A stretch of 37,176 nucleotides of DNA from an uncultured Bifidobacterium sp. (GTDB lineage: Bacteria; Actinomycetota; Actinomycetes; Actinomycetales; Bifidobacteriaceae). The stretch spans positions 1-37,176 of the forward strand of contig NZ_CALYOY010000023.1 of NCBI RefSeq assembly GCF_945269915.1. Direction: 5' to 3'. The notes below the pieces were generated by a model. It ran no database searches, was not told where the DNA came from, and saw nothing but the letters and a program-made list of their open reading frames with translations. This document shows positions 27,240 through 35,038 of the stretch, piece after piece. Within the stretch, counting starts at the first letter, position 1; the number at the start of each line of letters is the position of its first letter. Made by a program: the position numbers and the translations under genes.

Positions 27240-28148
27240 TCAGCCGGCCGCCGTGGCGAATTCCTTGATCAGTGCATCGATCCAATCCTCCAGGCTGTTG
27301 TACTTGGAGGGCATCTGCTCACTGATCTGGACGATGGGGACCTTGGAGGTCCTGGCCGTTCCGGTGATTTGGTCGGTGAGGCTGTTGGCCTCCTGGGTGT
27401 TGTAGACGAGCAGGTCCACCTTGGCCTCCCTGAGGAGTTCCCGGAACCGACGGATGTCATCGGGAGAGGGCTCGCTCTCGTTGGCCACGGCACGAAGGTA
27501 CCCCTGGGGTGTCAGATCCTCCATGCCCAGGTCCTCGGTCAGGTAGCTGGCCACGGATTCGGTGGCGGCGAACCGCTTGCCCCGGGTACTCTCCTTCACC
27601 TTGGCGATCCGCTCGTTGAGCCTGGTCTGATCCCGGTTCCAGGCCTGGTTGAGCCGGTCGAACCGGTCAGCTTCCCGGGGTCGCAGCTTCTTGTAGGTCT
27701 GGGTGAGGGCCTTGGCGGCAGAGGACCTGGTCTGTGACGAGAACCAGATGTGCGGATTATCGCCGGTCCGGTGCCCAGATCGGGCGGCCAGGTCGACCAG
27801 CTCAACACCATTGGTCTGGGCGGCCTTGGCGGCCCATTCGTCCACTCCGGCTCCGTTGACGATGACCAGGTCGGCCTTGCTGATCATGGCTATATCCGCC
27901 GTGGTGGGTTCATAGTCGTGGGCATCTGTGGAGGTGTTCCGAAGGACCGTCTTCACCTCGACCTGGTCTCCACCCAGCCGCGTGGCCAGGGAGGACCACT
28001 GGTTGATGCTGGTGACCACGGAGATCGGCCCCGATTCCGACCCATCCTGCTTGGAAGCGCCACACCCGGCCGAGGTGGCCAGAAGGACCAGGCAGACCAG
28101 GGCCGAAATGATGGCAGGGAGGGATGACGACAGACTGCGTTTGGGCAT
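27240..28148 (-). CDS. Zinc/manganese-type ABC substrate-binding lipoprotein
   Basis: Cluster 9 metal-binding protein (302 residues), anchored outside the membrane by a lipobox, LATSAGC, at about residue 29. Likely metal ligands are the His of DAHDYEP, the His of GDNPHIWFS, and a Glu in ATESVASYL where many zinc proteins have His; a Glu here is typical of manganese-type members such as PsaA. There is no His-rich loop as in classical ZnuA. The C-terminal VPIVQISEQMPSKYNSLEDW pattern fits the family. No permease or ATPase is adjacent, so it is an orphan that must share a transporter encoded elsewhere. The ribosome site is distant (AAGGAG, 12 bases). A Zur-like box lies 50 bases upstream. The metal is zinc or manganese; I cannot decide. 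Confidence 0.87.
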   Translation of the reverse strand: MPKRSLSSSLPAIISALVCLVLLATSAGCGASKQDGSESGPISVVTSINQWSSLATRLGGDQVEVKTVLRNTSTDAHDYEPTTADIAMISKADLVIVNGAGVDEWAAKAAQTNGVELVDLAARSGHRTGDNPHIWFSSQTRSSAAKALTQTYKKLRPREADRFDRLNQAWNRDQTRLNERIAKVKESTRGKRFAATESVASYLTEDLGMEDLTPQGYLRAVANESEPSPDDIRRFRELLREAKVDLLVYNTQEANSLTDQITGTARTSKVPIVQISEQMPSKYNSLEDWIDALIKEFATAAG

Positions 28149-28502
28149 GATTCCGTGGAACTCCTTCTCCGGACCTGATGCTTCCGGACGTCTTTACTGA
28201 GATTGATTATCAATAAGGTCAGCATCGTCCATCCCATGGACAGTCACCTGCGCCGCTCCCACCTTCACGGGTCGGATGATAGGCACCGACACGCCGGAAC
28301 CCCGGACTGGCACCGCCTTTCGATTCGATCAGGTTCAGAAGAGGCATCTCCTGTTGGGAGGATTGGATAGTATTGAGGTTTGCAAAAACGAAACAGCCTG
28401 TAGGGTACACGAGAATAAGCAGTCACTGTTGGCGGCGAGGGAATTCCATCCATCACGGATGCTCCCCCACCGCCCCGGATGAAATCCGTATGGAAGGATC
28501 CT
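28149..28502. other. 354-base divergent intergenic region
   Basis: It separates the minus-strand metal-binding lipoprotein gene from the plus-strand esterase gene. It contains the Zur-like box at 28198-28212 and, nearer the esterase gene, an AT-richer stretch (about 28365-28425) that probably holds its promoter; TAGTAT at 28368-28373 is a weak -10. I see no further open reading frame with a ribosome site, no RNA gene and no known riboswitch. Confidence 0.5.
28198..28212. promoter_or_regulatory. Zur-like operator upstream of the metal-binding lipoprotein gene
   Basis: TGAGATTGATTATCA is a 15-base imperfect palindrome that agrees with the actinobacterial Zur pattern TGAAAATNATTTTCA at 11 of 14 positions (pattern recalled, not searched). 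On the minus strand it overlaps GATAAT, a good -10 for the lipoprotein gene, so binding would block transcription. A Fur/Zur-family gene is present at 32638-33045. Confidence 0.5.
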
Positions 28503-29867
28503 ATGCTCAAGTGGTTGGCTCAGATTCGTCTGACATCAGGGGGGCTGCCCATCGCCCTGTTCGCCTTGACCGCCCTGGCCCTGGTGGTCCTGGTCGTCAT
28601 TGCACTCCTGGACCGTCGCTTCAAGGACCTGCTCCGCCAAGTGGGGATGGGAATCATCTGCGGTGCCGTCGGTCTCCTCCTGGCCTGGCTCCTCTCGGAC
28701 GTCTTCATGGTCTTCGGAGTCTCCCTGGGCTGGATGGTCATCCTGGCCGTGGGCCTGGGTTTCCTGGCCGCCGGATTCTCGGTCATGGCCCTGATCCACA
28801 ACCATGGTTGGCGGAGGGTCCTGGCCGCCCTCGCCATCCTTCTCACGGTGCTCTCCACCGCCCTGCGCATCGACATCATCTACGGCGAGTTCACGACGGT
28901 CGGGTCCATCTTCAGCGTGCCCATCTATCCGAACCTGACCAGGACACCCCCCGAACGGGCCACCATGTCGGTGGAGGAATGGCGGAACCTTTCCAGTGAG
29001 GGGAGGACCCCCAGTCATCCTGCCCAGGGGCGGACCTATACGACCAGAATCGTGGGCACGGAATCGAACTTCCACGCCCGTCCCGCCGACATCTACCTTC
29101 CACCGGCCGCCCTGAGCACCAAGCCGCCGGCACTCCCGGTCTTCGTGCTCCTGGCCGGCCAGCCCGGCAGCCCGGACCGGCTCTTCACGGCCGGTGGCAT
29201 CCAGGACCTGATGGACTCCTACGCCGCCCGCCACAATGGCCTGGCTCCGATCGTCGTCTCCCCGGACCAGAACGGTTCCTCCACCCACAACACCCTATGC
29301 GTGGATTCACCTGTCTACGGGAATGCAGAAACCTACCTCAGCAGAGACGTGCCTGCCTGGATTCGGCAACACCTTCCCGTGGCGGCACAGCCTTCCATGT
29401 GGGCCATCGGCGGATTCTCCCAAGGCGGCACCTGCTCCACCCAGCTGGGCCCACGCCATCCAAGAATCTACGGAAACATGCTCCCCGCCGACGGGGAATT
29501 GGAACCCACACAGGGCAATCAGGACCAGATGATCAAGGACTACTTCGGCGGTGACCGTGCCAAGTTCCTGGCCCAGGTCCCCACCCGGGCCATCGCCGCC
29601 AAGGCACCCTCCGGGCAGGCCCTCTTCACGGCCGCAGGCTCCATGGATCCCCACTCCCAGAAGAACATGATGGCCATCGCCAAGGCCGCCAAGAGCGCAG
29701 GAATGACGGTCGAAGTTGTGGTGGCCCAAGGTTCCGGGCATGACTGGCACACGGTCAGGACAGCCTGGAAACCCGGATTGGAATGGCTGGGGGAACGTAT
29801 GGGGTTGGGCCCCATGGACCGGGCAATAGAAGACCATCCCAACATCACCCGACTTCAAGTACGGTGA
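28503..29867 (+). CDS. Membrane-anchored alpha/beta-hydrolase (esterase D/antigen 85-like)
   Basis: Protein of 454 residues: four hydrophobic helices in about residues 10-125, then an extracytoplasmic esterase domain. The nucleophile elbow is GGFSQGG; a probable catalytic acid is an Asp after the helix that follows, and the His lies in GSGHDWHT. LLAGQPGSPDRLF near 210 and VVSPDQNGSS near 250 fit the esterase D/Ag85 fold. It precedes an MprF-like aminoacyl-lipid synthase gene by 67 bases on the same strand, so the pair is probably an operon. In other Actinobacteria and Firmicutes, hydrolases beside such synthases remove aminoacyl groups from lipids; the same role here is inference. The start at 28503 has GGAAGG five bases upstream; an ATG at 28479 is less likely. 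Confidence 0.8.
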   Translation: MLKWLAQIRLTSGGLPIALFALTALALVVLVVIALLDRRFKDLLRQVGMGIICGAVGLLLAWLLSDVFMVFGVSLGWMVILAVGLGFLAAGFSVMALIHNHGWRRVLAALAILLTVLSTALRIDIIYGEFTTVGSIFSVPIYPNLTRTPPERATMSVEEWRNLSSEGRTPSHPAQGRTYTTRIVGTESNFHARPADIYLPPAALSTKPPALPVFVLLAGQPGSPDRLFTAGGIQDLMDSYAARHNGLAPIVVSPDQNGSSTHNTLCVDSPVYGNAETYLSRDVPAWIRQHLPVAAQPSMWAIGGFSQGGTCSTQLGPRHPRIYGNMLPADGELEPTQGNQDQMIKDYFGGDRAKFLAQVPTRAIAAKAPSGQALFTAAGSMDPHSQKNMMAIAKAAKSAGMTVEVVVAQGSGHDWHTVRTAWKPGLEWLGERMGLGPMDRAIEDHPNITRLQVR

Positions 29868-29934
29868 TTCCTCCCGACCACCGACAACAACAGGAATCGA
29901 AGCGAACATGGAAACAATGCAAAAGGGCCCGAAC

Positions 29935-32628
29935 ATGATGGAGAAGTCAGCCCGGGCCGCTCTGGCCCAGGACCTGGTCCGGTGGTTGCAACGACATGTC
30001 CTGGCAATCAGCTTCACCCTGGTCCTGGTGGCGGTCAACCTCTTCTCGTGGCTGATCATCTGGTTCCTGCGCCTGCCCCGGACGAACAGGATCGGTACCC
30101 CCTTGGCCGACCTGATCACCCATAAGAACACGGCCCCCCTGCCCGGGTCGCATGAACCGGATCTCCCCCTTCAGTTCGCCAGACTCCTGGTCACGCTCTT
30201 CATCACGAGCGGACCCATGCAGCTGATCGTCGACTCCCTCCTGGTCCTGGTCGTGCTTTGCATCGCCGAAACCCGTCTCGGCAAGCGCAGAACGGTTCTG
30301 GCCTGCCTGTTCAGCGCCGTGGGCGGCGCGGTCATCGGCCTGCTGATTTGCGCGGCCATCAACACCCTCCAGGACCACTGGTCATGGTTCCTGCGGATTC
30401 CCATGACATTGAACCCGATCACCCTGGTCATCGGCGCCCTGATGGCCTCCATTCCCTTCAGCGACTTCCTCTGGCGCAGACGTATCGGCCTGGTCGGCTA
30501 CACGTCCCTGATTCTCCTGGTCCTCTACACCGGCAACCCGGGCATCTACTGCGCCTTGGGTGCCGCCCTGATCGGCCATCTGGTCGGCCGCATCTGGCAC
30601 GGCCCCGTCAAGGATGCCAACCTGACGGGCAAGAGCGGATCCTATGAGACCAGACACCTCCTTGGGGCCGTCTCGACGGTCCTGGCCCTGGGCCCCCTGG
30701 TCACGGCCTCGTCCAAGGTCAAGGCGGGATTCTTCACCCCCCTGGGCATGTTCCTGAGTCCTGACCACGCCACCAGCGCCAGTCTGGCCCGCTGCCTGGC
30801 CAGGAACAACAAGGCCAGCTGTTACGCCCAGTACGGGTTCACCCCCGGCCACACCGTCGGCGGGGCCATCTTGACCCTGCTCATGCCCACCCTGGTCATG
30901 CTGGCCATCTCCTGGGGCATCTATCACGGCCGCAGGGTGGCGGCTGCCGCAAGCCTGGTCCTGAACGGCCTGACCGTGGTGCTCGCCCTGCTCTATTACC
31001 TGGTCTTCCCGATGACCATCGGCGACGGTCTCACGCGTGCCATCCGACACGGAGCCATCCCCTCCCTCCTGGTCATATCCCTGCCGCCCTTGATCTTCTG
31101 CCTCTTCCTCATCCATAACATGCGTATCTTCCTGGTACGCACCATATCCTCCCGCCTGCGCATCGGCTGGGGGGCCATCCTGATCGGTTTCGTGGCCACG
31201 GCGGCCGGATACATCTTCTACGCCTCGGCAAGCCCCACCTCCTTCCGGCCCTCGGCCACCATGAGCACAATCCTGTCCGAACTGCCGGAGCTCTACCTGC
31301 CCAACGGGATCGCCGGCCGGTTCCACCCATCCATGGTGCCCCGGACCCTGACGGGCGTCATCGTCAGCGATGCCGTCGGTTTCATCTTCTGGATGGTCTT
31401 CCTGGTGGTCCTCCTCGACTGGATGCGCTCCTCGGTCATCCGGAACGAAAGCGAGCACCTCAGGGCCGGGACCCTGGTCCAGTCGGGTGGTGAAAGCATG
31501 TCCTTCATGACCACCTGGGAGGGGAACAGCTACTGGTTCTCCCCCACGGGACGTTCGGCGATCGCCTACCGGGTTCTGCACGGCATCGCCCTGACCACCA
31601 CCGGCCCCTTCGGGGATTCTGATGAATTCATGACCGACCTCGATGATTTCACCCGGTACTGTTCCCAGCACTCCTGGTCGCCGGTCTTCTACAGCGTCCA
31701 CAAGCCCCAGCGCGACCAGCTGGCCCTCCGGGGCTGGTCCACCCTGAAGGTGGGATCCGAGATGGTCATCACCCCCAGCCAGTGGCAGACCCGGGGTAAG
31801 AAGTGGCAGGACATCCGCACCGCCATCAACAAGGCCAAGCGAGACGGAATCACCGACGTGCTGACCACCTTCAACGACGCACCCTGGGACGTCCAGTCCC
31901 AGATCGTAGACATCTCCGAACAGTGGGCCGAGCTCAAGGCCTTGCCCGAGATGAAGTTCACCCTGGGTGGTCTGGACGAGCTGCGAGATCCCCGCATGAT
32001 CATCCTCTACGCAATCGACGCCGGGGGGACCGTCCTGGGGGTCACCAGCTGGATGCCCACCTACCGTCAGGGACGGGTCATCGGATGGACCCTCGACTTC
32101 ATGCGGCACCGGACCGACAGCCCCAACGGGATCATGGAGTTTCTGATCGCCCGCATGGCCGAACGTCTGCGCGACCAGGGCACCGTCGACTTCATGAGTC
32201 TGTCAGCCGCTCCCCTGGCCGGAATGGACCCCGACCAGGACGAGACCCCCGCCAACACCGAGTTCCTCCAGCACGCCCTGCAGATGGTGGCCGATCTGAT
32301 GGAGCCGGCCTACGGGTTCCGCTCCCTCTTCTTCTTCAAGAGGAAATTCCAACCCACCGAACACCCCGTCTACATCTGCTACCCCGATCCCGCACAGCTC
32401 GTACAGATCGGACTGGCCGTGGTCCAGGCCTATCTGCCCAACCTGACGGCTTCCCAGGCACTGGATGCCCTGAAGGCCATCATGCCCAGCGGCTCCTCCA
32501 AGGAGAAGTCCAAGGAACAGGGCCCGGAGGCCGGGGACCATGGGGGTGAACCGGGAAACACCCCGAAGAAACCCGATAAGCATGAAGGTGAATCTCGGAC
32601 TTCCCGGAAAGGTGAGCCCCAGACCTGA
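29935..32628 (+). CDS. MprF-like protein: rhomboid-like membrane domain plus DUF2156 acyltransferase
   Basis: Large membrane protein (about 897 residues). The N-terminal half has some twelve hydrophobic helices; the first six resemble a rhomboid fold (ETRLGKRRTVLACLFSAVGG, GNPGIYCALGAALIGHLVG) but lack an obvious GxSG serine, so it is probably not a protease. The C-terminal part from about residue 505 is the DUF2156 double GNAT-like domain of lysyl/alanyl-phosphatidylglycerol synthases, with ESMSFMTTWEGNSYWF, TTGPFGDSDEF, RTAINKAKRDGI and FKRKFQPTEHPVY. The likely reaction is transfer of an amino acid from aminoacyl-tRNA to a membrane lipid, lowering surface charge. A hydrophilic Lys/Glu-rich tail ends the protein. 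The start at 29935 has AAAAGGG upstream; an ATG at 29908 is possible. The amino acid cannot be read from the sequence. Confidence 0.83.
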   Translation: MMEKSARAALAQDLVRWLQRHVLAISFTLVLVAVNLFSWLIIWFLRLPRTNRIGTPLADLITHKNTAPLPGSHEPDLPLQFARLLVTLFITSGPMQLIVDSLLVLVVLCIAETRLGKRRTVLACLFSAVGGAVIGLLICAAINTLQDHWSWFLRIPMTLNPITLVIGALMASIPFSDFLWRRRIGLVGYTSLILLVLYTGNPGIYCALGAALIGHLVGRIWHGPVKDANLTGKSGSYETRHLLGAVSTVLALGPLVTASSKVKAGFFTPLGMFLSPDHATSASLARCLARNNKASCYAQYGFTPGHTVGGAILTLLMPTLVMLAISWGIYHGRRVAAAASLVLNGLTVVLALLYYLVFPMTIGDGLTRAIRHGAIPSLLVISLPPLIFCLFLIHNMRIFLVRTISSRLRIGWGAILIGFVATAAGYIFYASASPTSFRPSATMSTILSELPELYLPNGIAGRFHPSMVPRTLTGVIVSDAVGFIFWMVFLVVLLDWMRSSVIRNESEHLRAGTLVQSGGESMSFMTTWEGNSYWFSPTGRSAIAYRVLHGIALTTTGPFGDSDEFMTDLDDFTRYCSQHSWSPVFYSVHKPQRDQLALRGWSTLKVGSEMVITPSQWQTRGKKWQDIRTAINKAKRDGITDVLTTFNDAPWDVQSQIVDISEQWAELKALPEMKFTLGGLDELRDPRMIILYAIDAGGTVLGVTSWMPTYRQGRVIGWTLDFMRHRTDSPNGIMEFLIARMAERLRDQGTVDFMSLSAAPLAGMDPDQDETPANTEFLQHALQMVADLMEPAYGFRSLFFFKRKFQPTEHPVYICYPDPAQLVQIGLAVVQAYLPNLTASQALDALKAIMPSGSSKEKSKEQGPEAGDHGGEPGNTPKKPDKHEGESRTSRKGEPQT

Positions 32629-32637
32629 GCGGCCCGT

Positions 32638-33045
32638 TTATTCGTCGGTCTGGGTTGCCTGGCAGTCACCGCAAAGACCATATACCTCAAGGGTGTGGGA
32701 TGAGACCGTGAACCCATGCGCACTCGCCACCGACTGGAGCCACCCATCATCCGGAGGCGTGATCTCGATTGTCCTTCCGCAGGACTCACAGACCAGATGA
32801 TGGTGGTGGTGACGTTGGGCCGTGCAGATCCGATACAGGCGCAACCCACCATGCTCTATGCAATCCAGGTTCCCCGACAGGTGGAGGGCGTTGAGCCGAC
32901 GGTAGACGGTGGCCAGACCGATCCGGCACCCCGAGTCGTTCAGGACCTTGTGCAGGTCCTGGGCCGAGACGAAATCATCCTGTGCATGCAGGGCCTGCCA
33001 GACGGCATCCTTCTGTCTGGTCTTCCTGGAAGCACTGGCAGTCAT
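32638..33045 (-). CDS. Fur-family metalloregulator, probably Zur
   Basis: Small repressor (135 residues) of the Fur superfamily. Helix-turn-helix at about residues 28-55 (SAQDLHKVLN to LATVYRRLNALH). A histidine cluster at 79-83 followed by LVCESCG holds metal ligands; two Cys pairs, C86/C89 and C125/C128, form the structural zinc site. The ribosome site AAGGAGGG lies about nine bases before the ATG. Zinc rather than iron sensing is suggested by overall similarity to the Zur pattern (HHHLVCESCG) and by the Zur-like box about 4.4 kb away in front of a metal-binding lipoprotein gene. It converges on the MprF-like gene with nine bases between stops and is not in an operon with a transporter. Fur or Mur specificity is not excluded. 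Confidence 0.85.
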   Translation of the reverse strand: MTASASRKTRQKDAVWQALHAQDDFVSAQDLHKVLNDSGCRIGLATVYRRLNALHLSGNLDCIEHGGLRLYRICTAQRHHHHHLVCESCGRTIEITPPDDGWLQSVASAHGFTVSSHTLEVYGLCGDCQATQTDE

Positions 33046-33112
33046 CGTTCGGCACCCTCCTTGAGCTCTTTCACCCTACAGCACAGGGGCAAGGAGGGTA
33101 AGGTGTTTCGGC

Positions 33113-34294
33113 TCAGCGCAAGTCATCCCAGCAGCCGGTGGCCTCCAGATCCCGGGCCGTGGCCTGGGGGTCATCGGTCAGGACGGTCAGATGGCCCATC
33201 TTCCGGTTGGTCCGCACCTCGGCCTTGCCGTAGTCGTGCAGATTCCACTCCGGGTGGGCGGTGAGCTCTTTCAAGACCGGCTTCACATGCTGGCCCAGTA
33301 CGTTGACCATGACGGCCGGGCTGAGGAGGCGGGGCTGGTCCAGGGGCCATCCGGCGATGCCGCGGATATGGGCATCGAACTGGTCCATGGAACAGGCCTC
33401 GATGGTGTAATGGCCGGAGTTGTGCGGGCGTGGGGCCAGTTCGTTGACCACCAGGCTCCCGTCCTGCATCAGGAAAAGCTCAATGGCCAGGGTTCCGGCC
33501 AGTTCGAACCCCTCGGCCAGCCTCAGGGCCAGCTGCCTGGCCTCCTCCTCGACCTCGTGCCCGACCCCTGCCGGTGCCAGGGTCATGTGCAGGATGTTGT
33601 GACGGTGATCGTTGCGGACCAGCGGGAAGGCCACGTACCGGTCCCCGTTGCCGGTCACCAGGATCGAGGCCTCACAGGCAAAATCAACGAACCCCTCCAG
33701 AATCGATGGCGGGAATCCCTGGCCATCGGCCTCATCCCTCCTGGTCCGTTCAACCACCTGATCCAGGTCCTCCTGCGAACGCAGGACCACCTGTCCGTGA
33801 CCGTCGTAGCCGCCGGTGCGGGTCTTGAGCACAGCCGGGTAACCGAGTTCGTCCAAGGCCTTCTCCAGATCGTCCATTCCGTCGACCTGCCGCCAGCGTG
33901 CCGTGGCGGCACCATGTTTATTGATGAAGGTCTTTTCATGGACCCGGTCCTGGGTGGTCCTCAGGAGATCCGTCCCCTGGGGTATGGCCACCTGATCCCT
34001 GACCTTGTCCAGGGCATCGGCATCCACATTTTCAAACTCATAGGTCAGCACGTCACTGCGCTCCGCCAGCTGACGGATGGCGTCCTGGTCATCGTAGTCG
34101 GCCACGATCTGGAAATCGGCCACCTGGTCGACCGGGCAGTCCGGCGTGGGGTCCAATACGCCGATTCTGAACCCGTGGTACCGGGCGCTCAGAGCCATCA
34201 TCCTCCCCAGTTGGCCACCCCCGACGATGCCGATGACCGCACCGGGCTCCAGGTGGTCGATGCGCCCCCCGGTTTCCTCAGACAAGCTCGGCAT
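33113..34294 (-). CDS. purK: N5-carboxyaminoimidazole ribonucleotide synthase
   Basis: ATP-grasp enzyme (393 residues) that carboxylates AIR with bicarbonate and ATP to N5-CAIR, the substrate of PurE. Motifs: [14 protein letters not shown] near 20, [13 protein letters not shown] near 85, [17 protein letters not shown] near 152, [19 protein letters not shown] near 275 and the C-terminal [17 protein letters not shown]. The start at 34294 gives the normal length and has GAGG six bases upstream; more upstream in-frame starts would run far into purE. It overlaps the end of purE by 17 bases, so translation is probably coupled. Confidence 0.94.
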   Translation of the reverse strand: MPSLSEETGGRIDHLEPGAVIGIVGGGQLGRMMALSARYHGFRIGVLDPTPDCPVDQVADFQIVADYDDQDAIRQLAERSDVLTYEFENVDADALDKVRDQVAIPQGTDLLRTTQDRVHEKTFINKHGAATARWRQVDGMDDLEKALDELGYPAVLKTRTGGYDGHGQVVLRSQEDLDQVVERTRRDEADGQGFPPSILEGFVDFACEASILVTGNGDRYVAFPLVRNDHRHNILHMTLAPAGVGHEVEEEARQLALRLAEGFELAGTLAIELFLMQDGSLVVNELAPRPHNSGHYTIEACSMDQFDAHIRGIAGWPLDQPRLLSPAVMVNVLGQHVKPVLKELTAHPEWNLHDYGKAEVRTNRKMGHLTVLTDDPQATARDLEATGCWDDLR

Positions 34295-34784
34295 TGGATT
34301 CCTCGACCTTCTTGGCCAGATCCTGACGGTAGTCCTCCAGGGCCTTGGCCAGACCCTGATCCGTGGTGGACAGGATGCCAACGGCCAGGAGACCGGCATT
34401 GGCGGCACCCGCCTTGCCGATGGCCGTCGTGGCCACGGGGATGCCGGAGGGCATCTGGACGATGGAAAGCAGCGAGTCCACGCCGCTCAGGGCGTGGGAG
34501 CGGACAGGTACACCGATGACCGGAAGGGTGGTCTGGGCGGCGAGCATGCCAGGCAGGTGGGCGGCCCCTCCGGCCCCGGCGATGATGACCATGATGCCCC
34601 TGGACCTGGCCTCATGGGCGAAGTCGGCCATGAGGCCGGGAGTCCGATGCGCCGAAATAACCTGCTTCAGGTAGGGAACATGGAACTCGTCCAGGATCAT
34701 GCAGGATTCCCGCATCGTCTCCCAATCGCTGGACGACCCCATAACAACTGCAACCAGGGGCTTTTCGCTGACCTTGTCAACCAT
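34278..34784 (-). CDS. purE: N5-carboxyaminoimidazole ribonucleotide mutase
   Basis: Class I PurE (168 residues) that moves the carboxyl group of N5-CAIR to give CAIR. Motifs: [11 protein letters not shown] near residue 14-24, SAHRTPGLM with the catalytic His near 47, [13 protein letters not shown] near 72-84 and [20 protein letters not shown] near 100. The start at 34784 has GGGAGG five bases upstream; the open frame extends further but without a ribosome site or family similarity. A TACTAT -10-like box lies at 34812-34817 on the minus strand. First gene of the purE-purK pair, which is remote from the other purine genes. Confidence 0.95.
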   Translation of the reverse strand: MVDKVSEKPLVAVVMGSSSDWETMRESCMILDEFHVPYLKQVISAHRTPGLMADFAHEARSRGIMVIIAGAGGAAHLPGMLAAQTTLPVIGVPVRSHALSGVDSLLSIVQMPSGIPVATTAIGKAGAANAGLLAVGILSTTDQGLAKALEDYRQDLAKKVEESNAELV

Positions 34785-34976
34785 TTGGACCTCCCTCGCT
34801 TGGCACTCCCGATAGTACCCAGCCCCGCAGAGATTCCCGGACGGGAAACCGGTCGAAACCGTGCCGATTGTAAATTCCTGGAACCCTGGGCATCCGAATC
34901 GTGTCAGTCTGATGGATGTTAGGGCCAGGCATCGTGAACAAATGGTGCTCTCGATATCACCGTATCGGCCAGCCGA

Positions 34977-34982
34977 TAGAAT
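34977..34982 (+). promoter_or_regulatory. Candidate -10 box for the DXS-like gene
   Basis: TAGAAT lies 57 bases before the start codon at 35039. The -35 is weak. The 254-base purE to DXS-like gap holds this and the purE promoter region; no other gene or RNA is visible in it. Confidence 0.3.
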
Positions 34983-35038
34983 CGTTGCCACACGTATGGT
35001 CATGATCCACAGACCGGAAGGACGGAAAACGGACGGGC

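Noticed and set aside
30382-32109. 575-codon minus-strand open frame opposite the MprF-like gene
   Set aside because: Gly/Asp/Gln/His-rich shadow without motifs.
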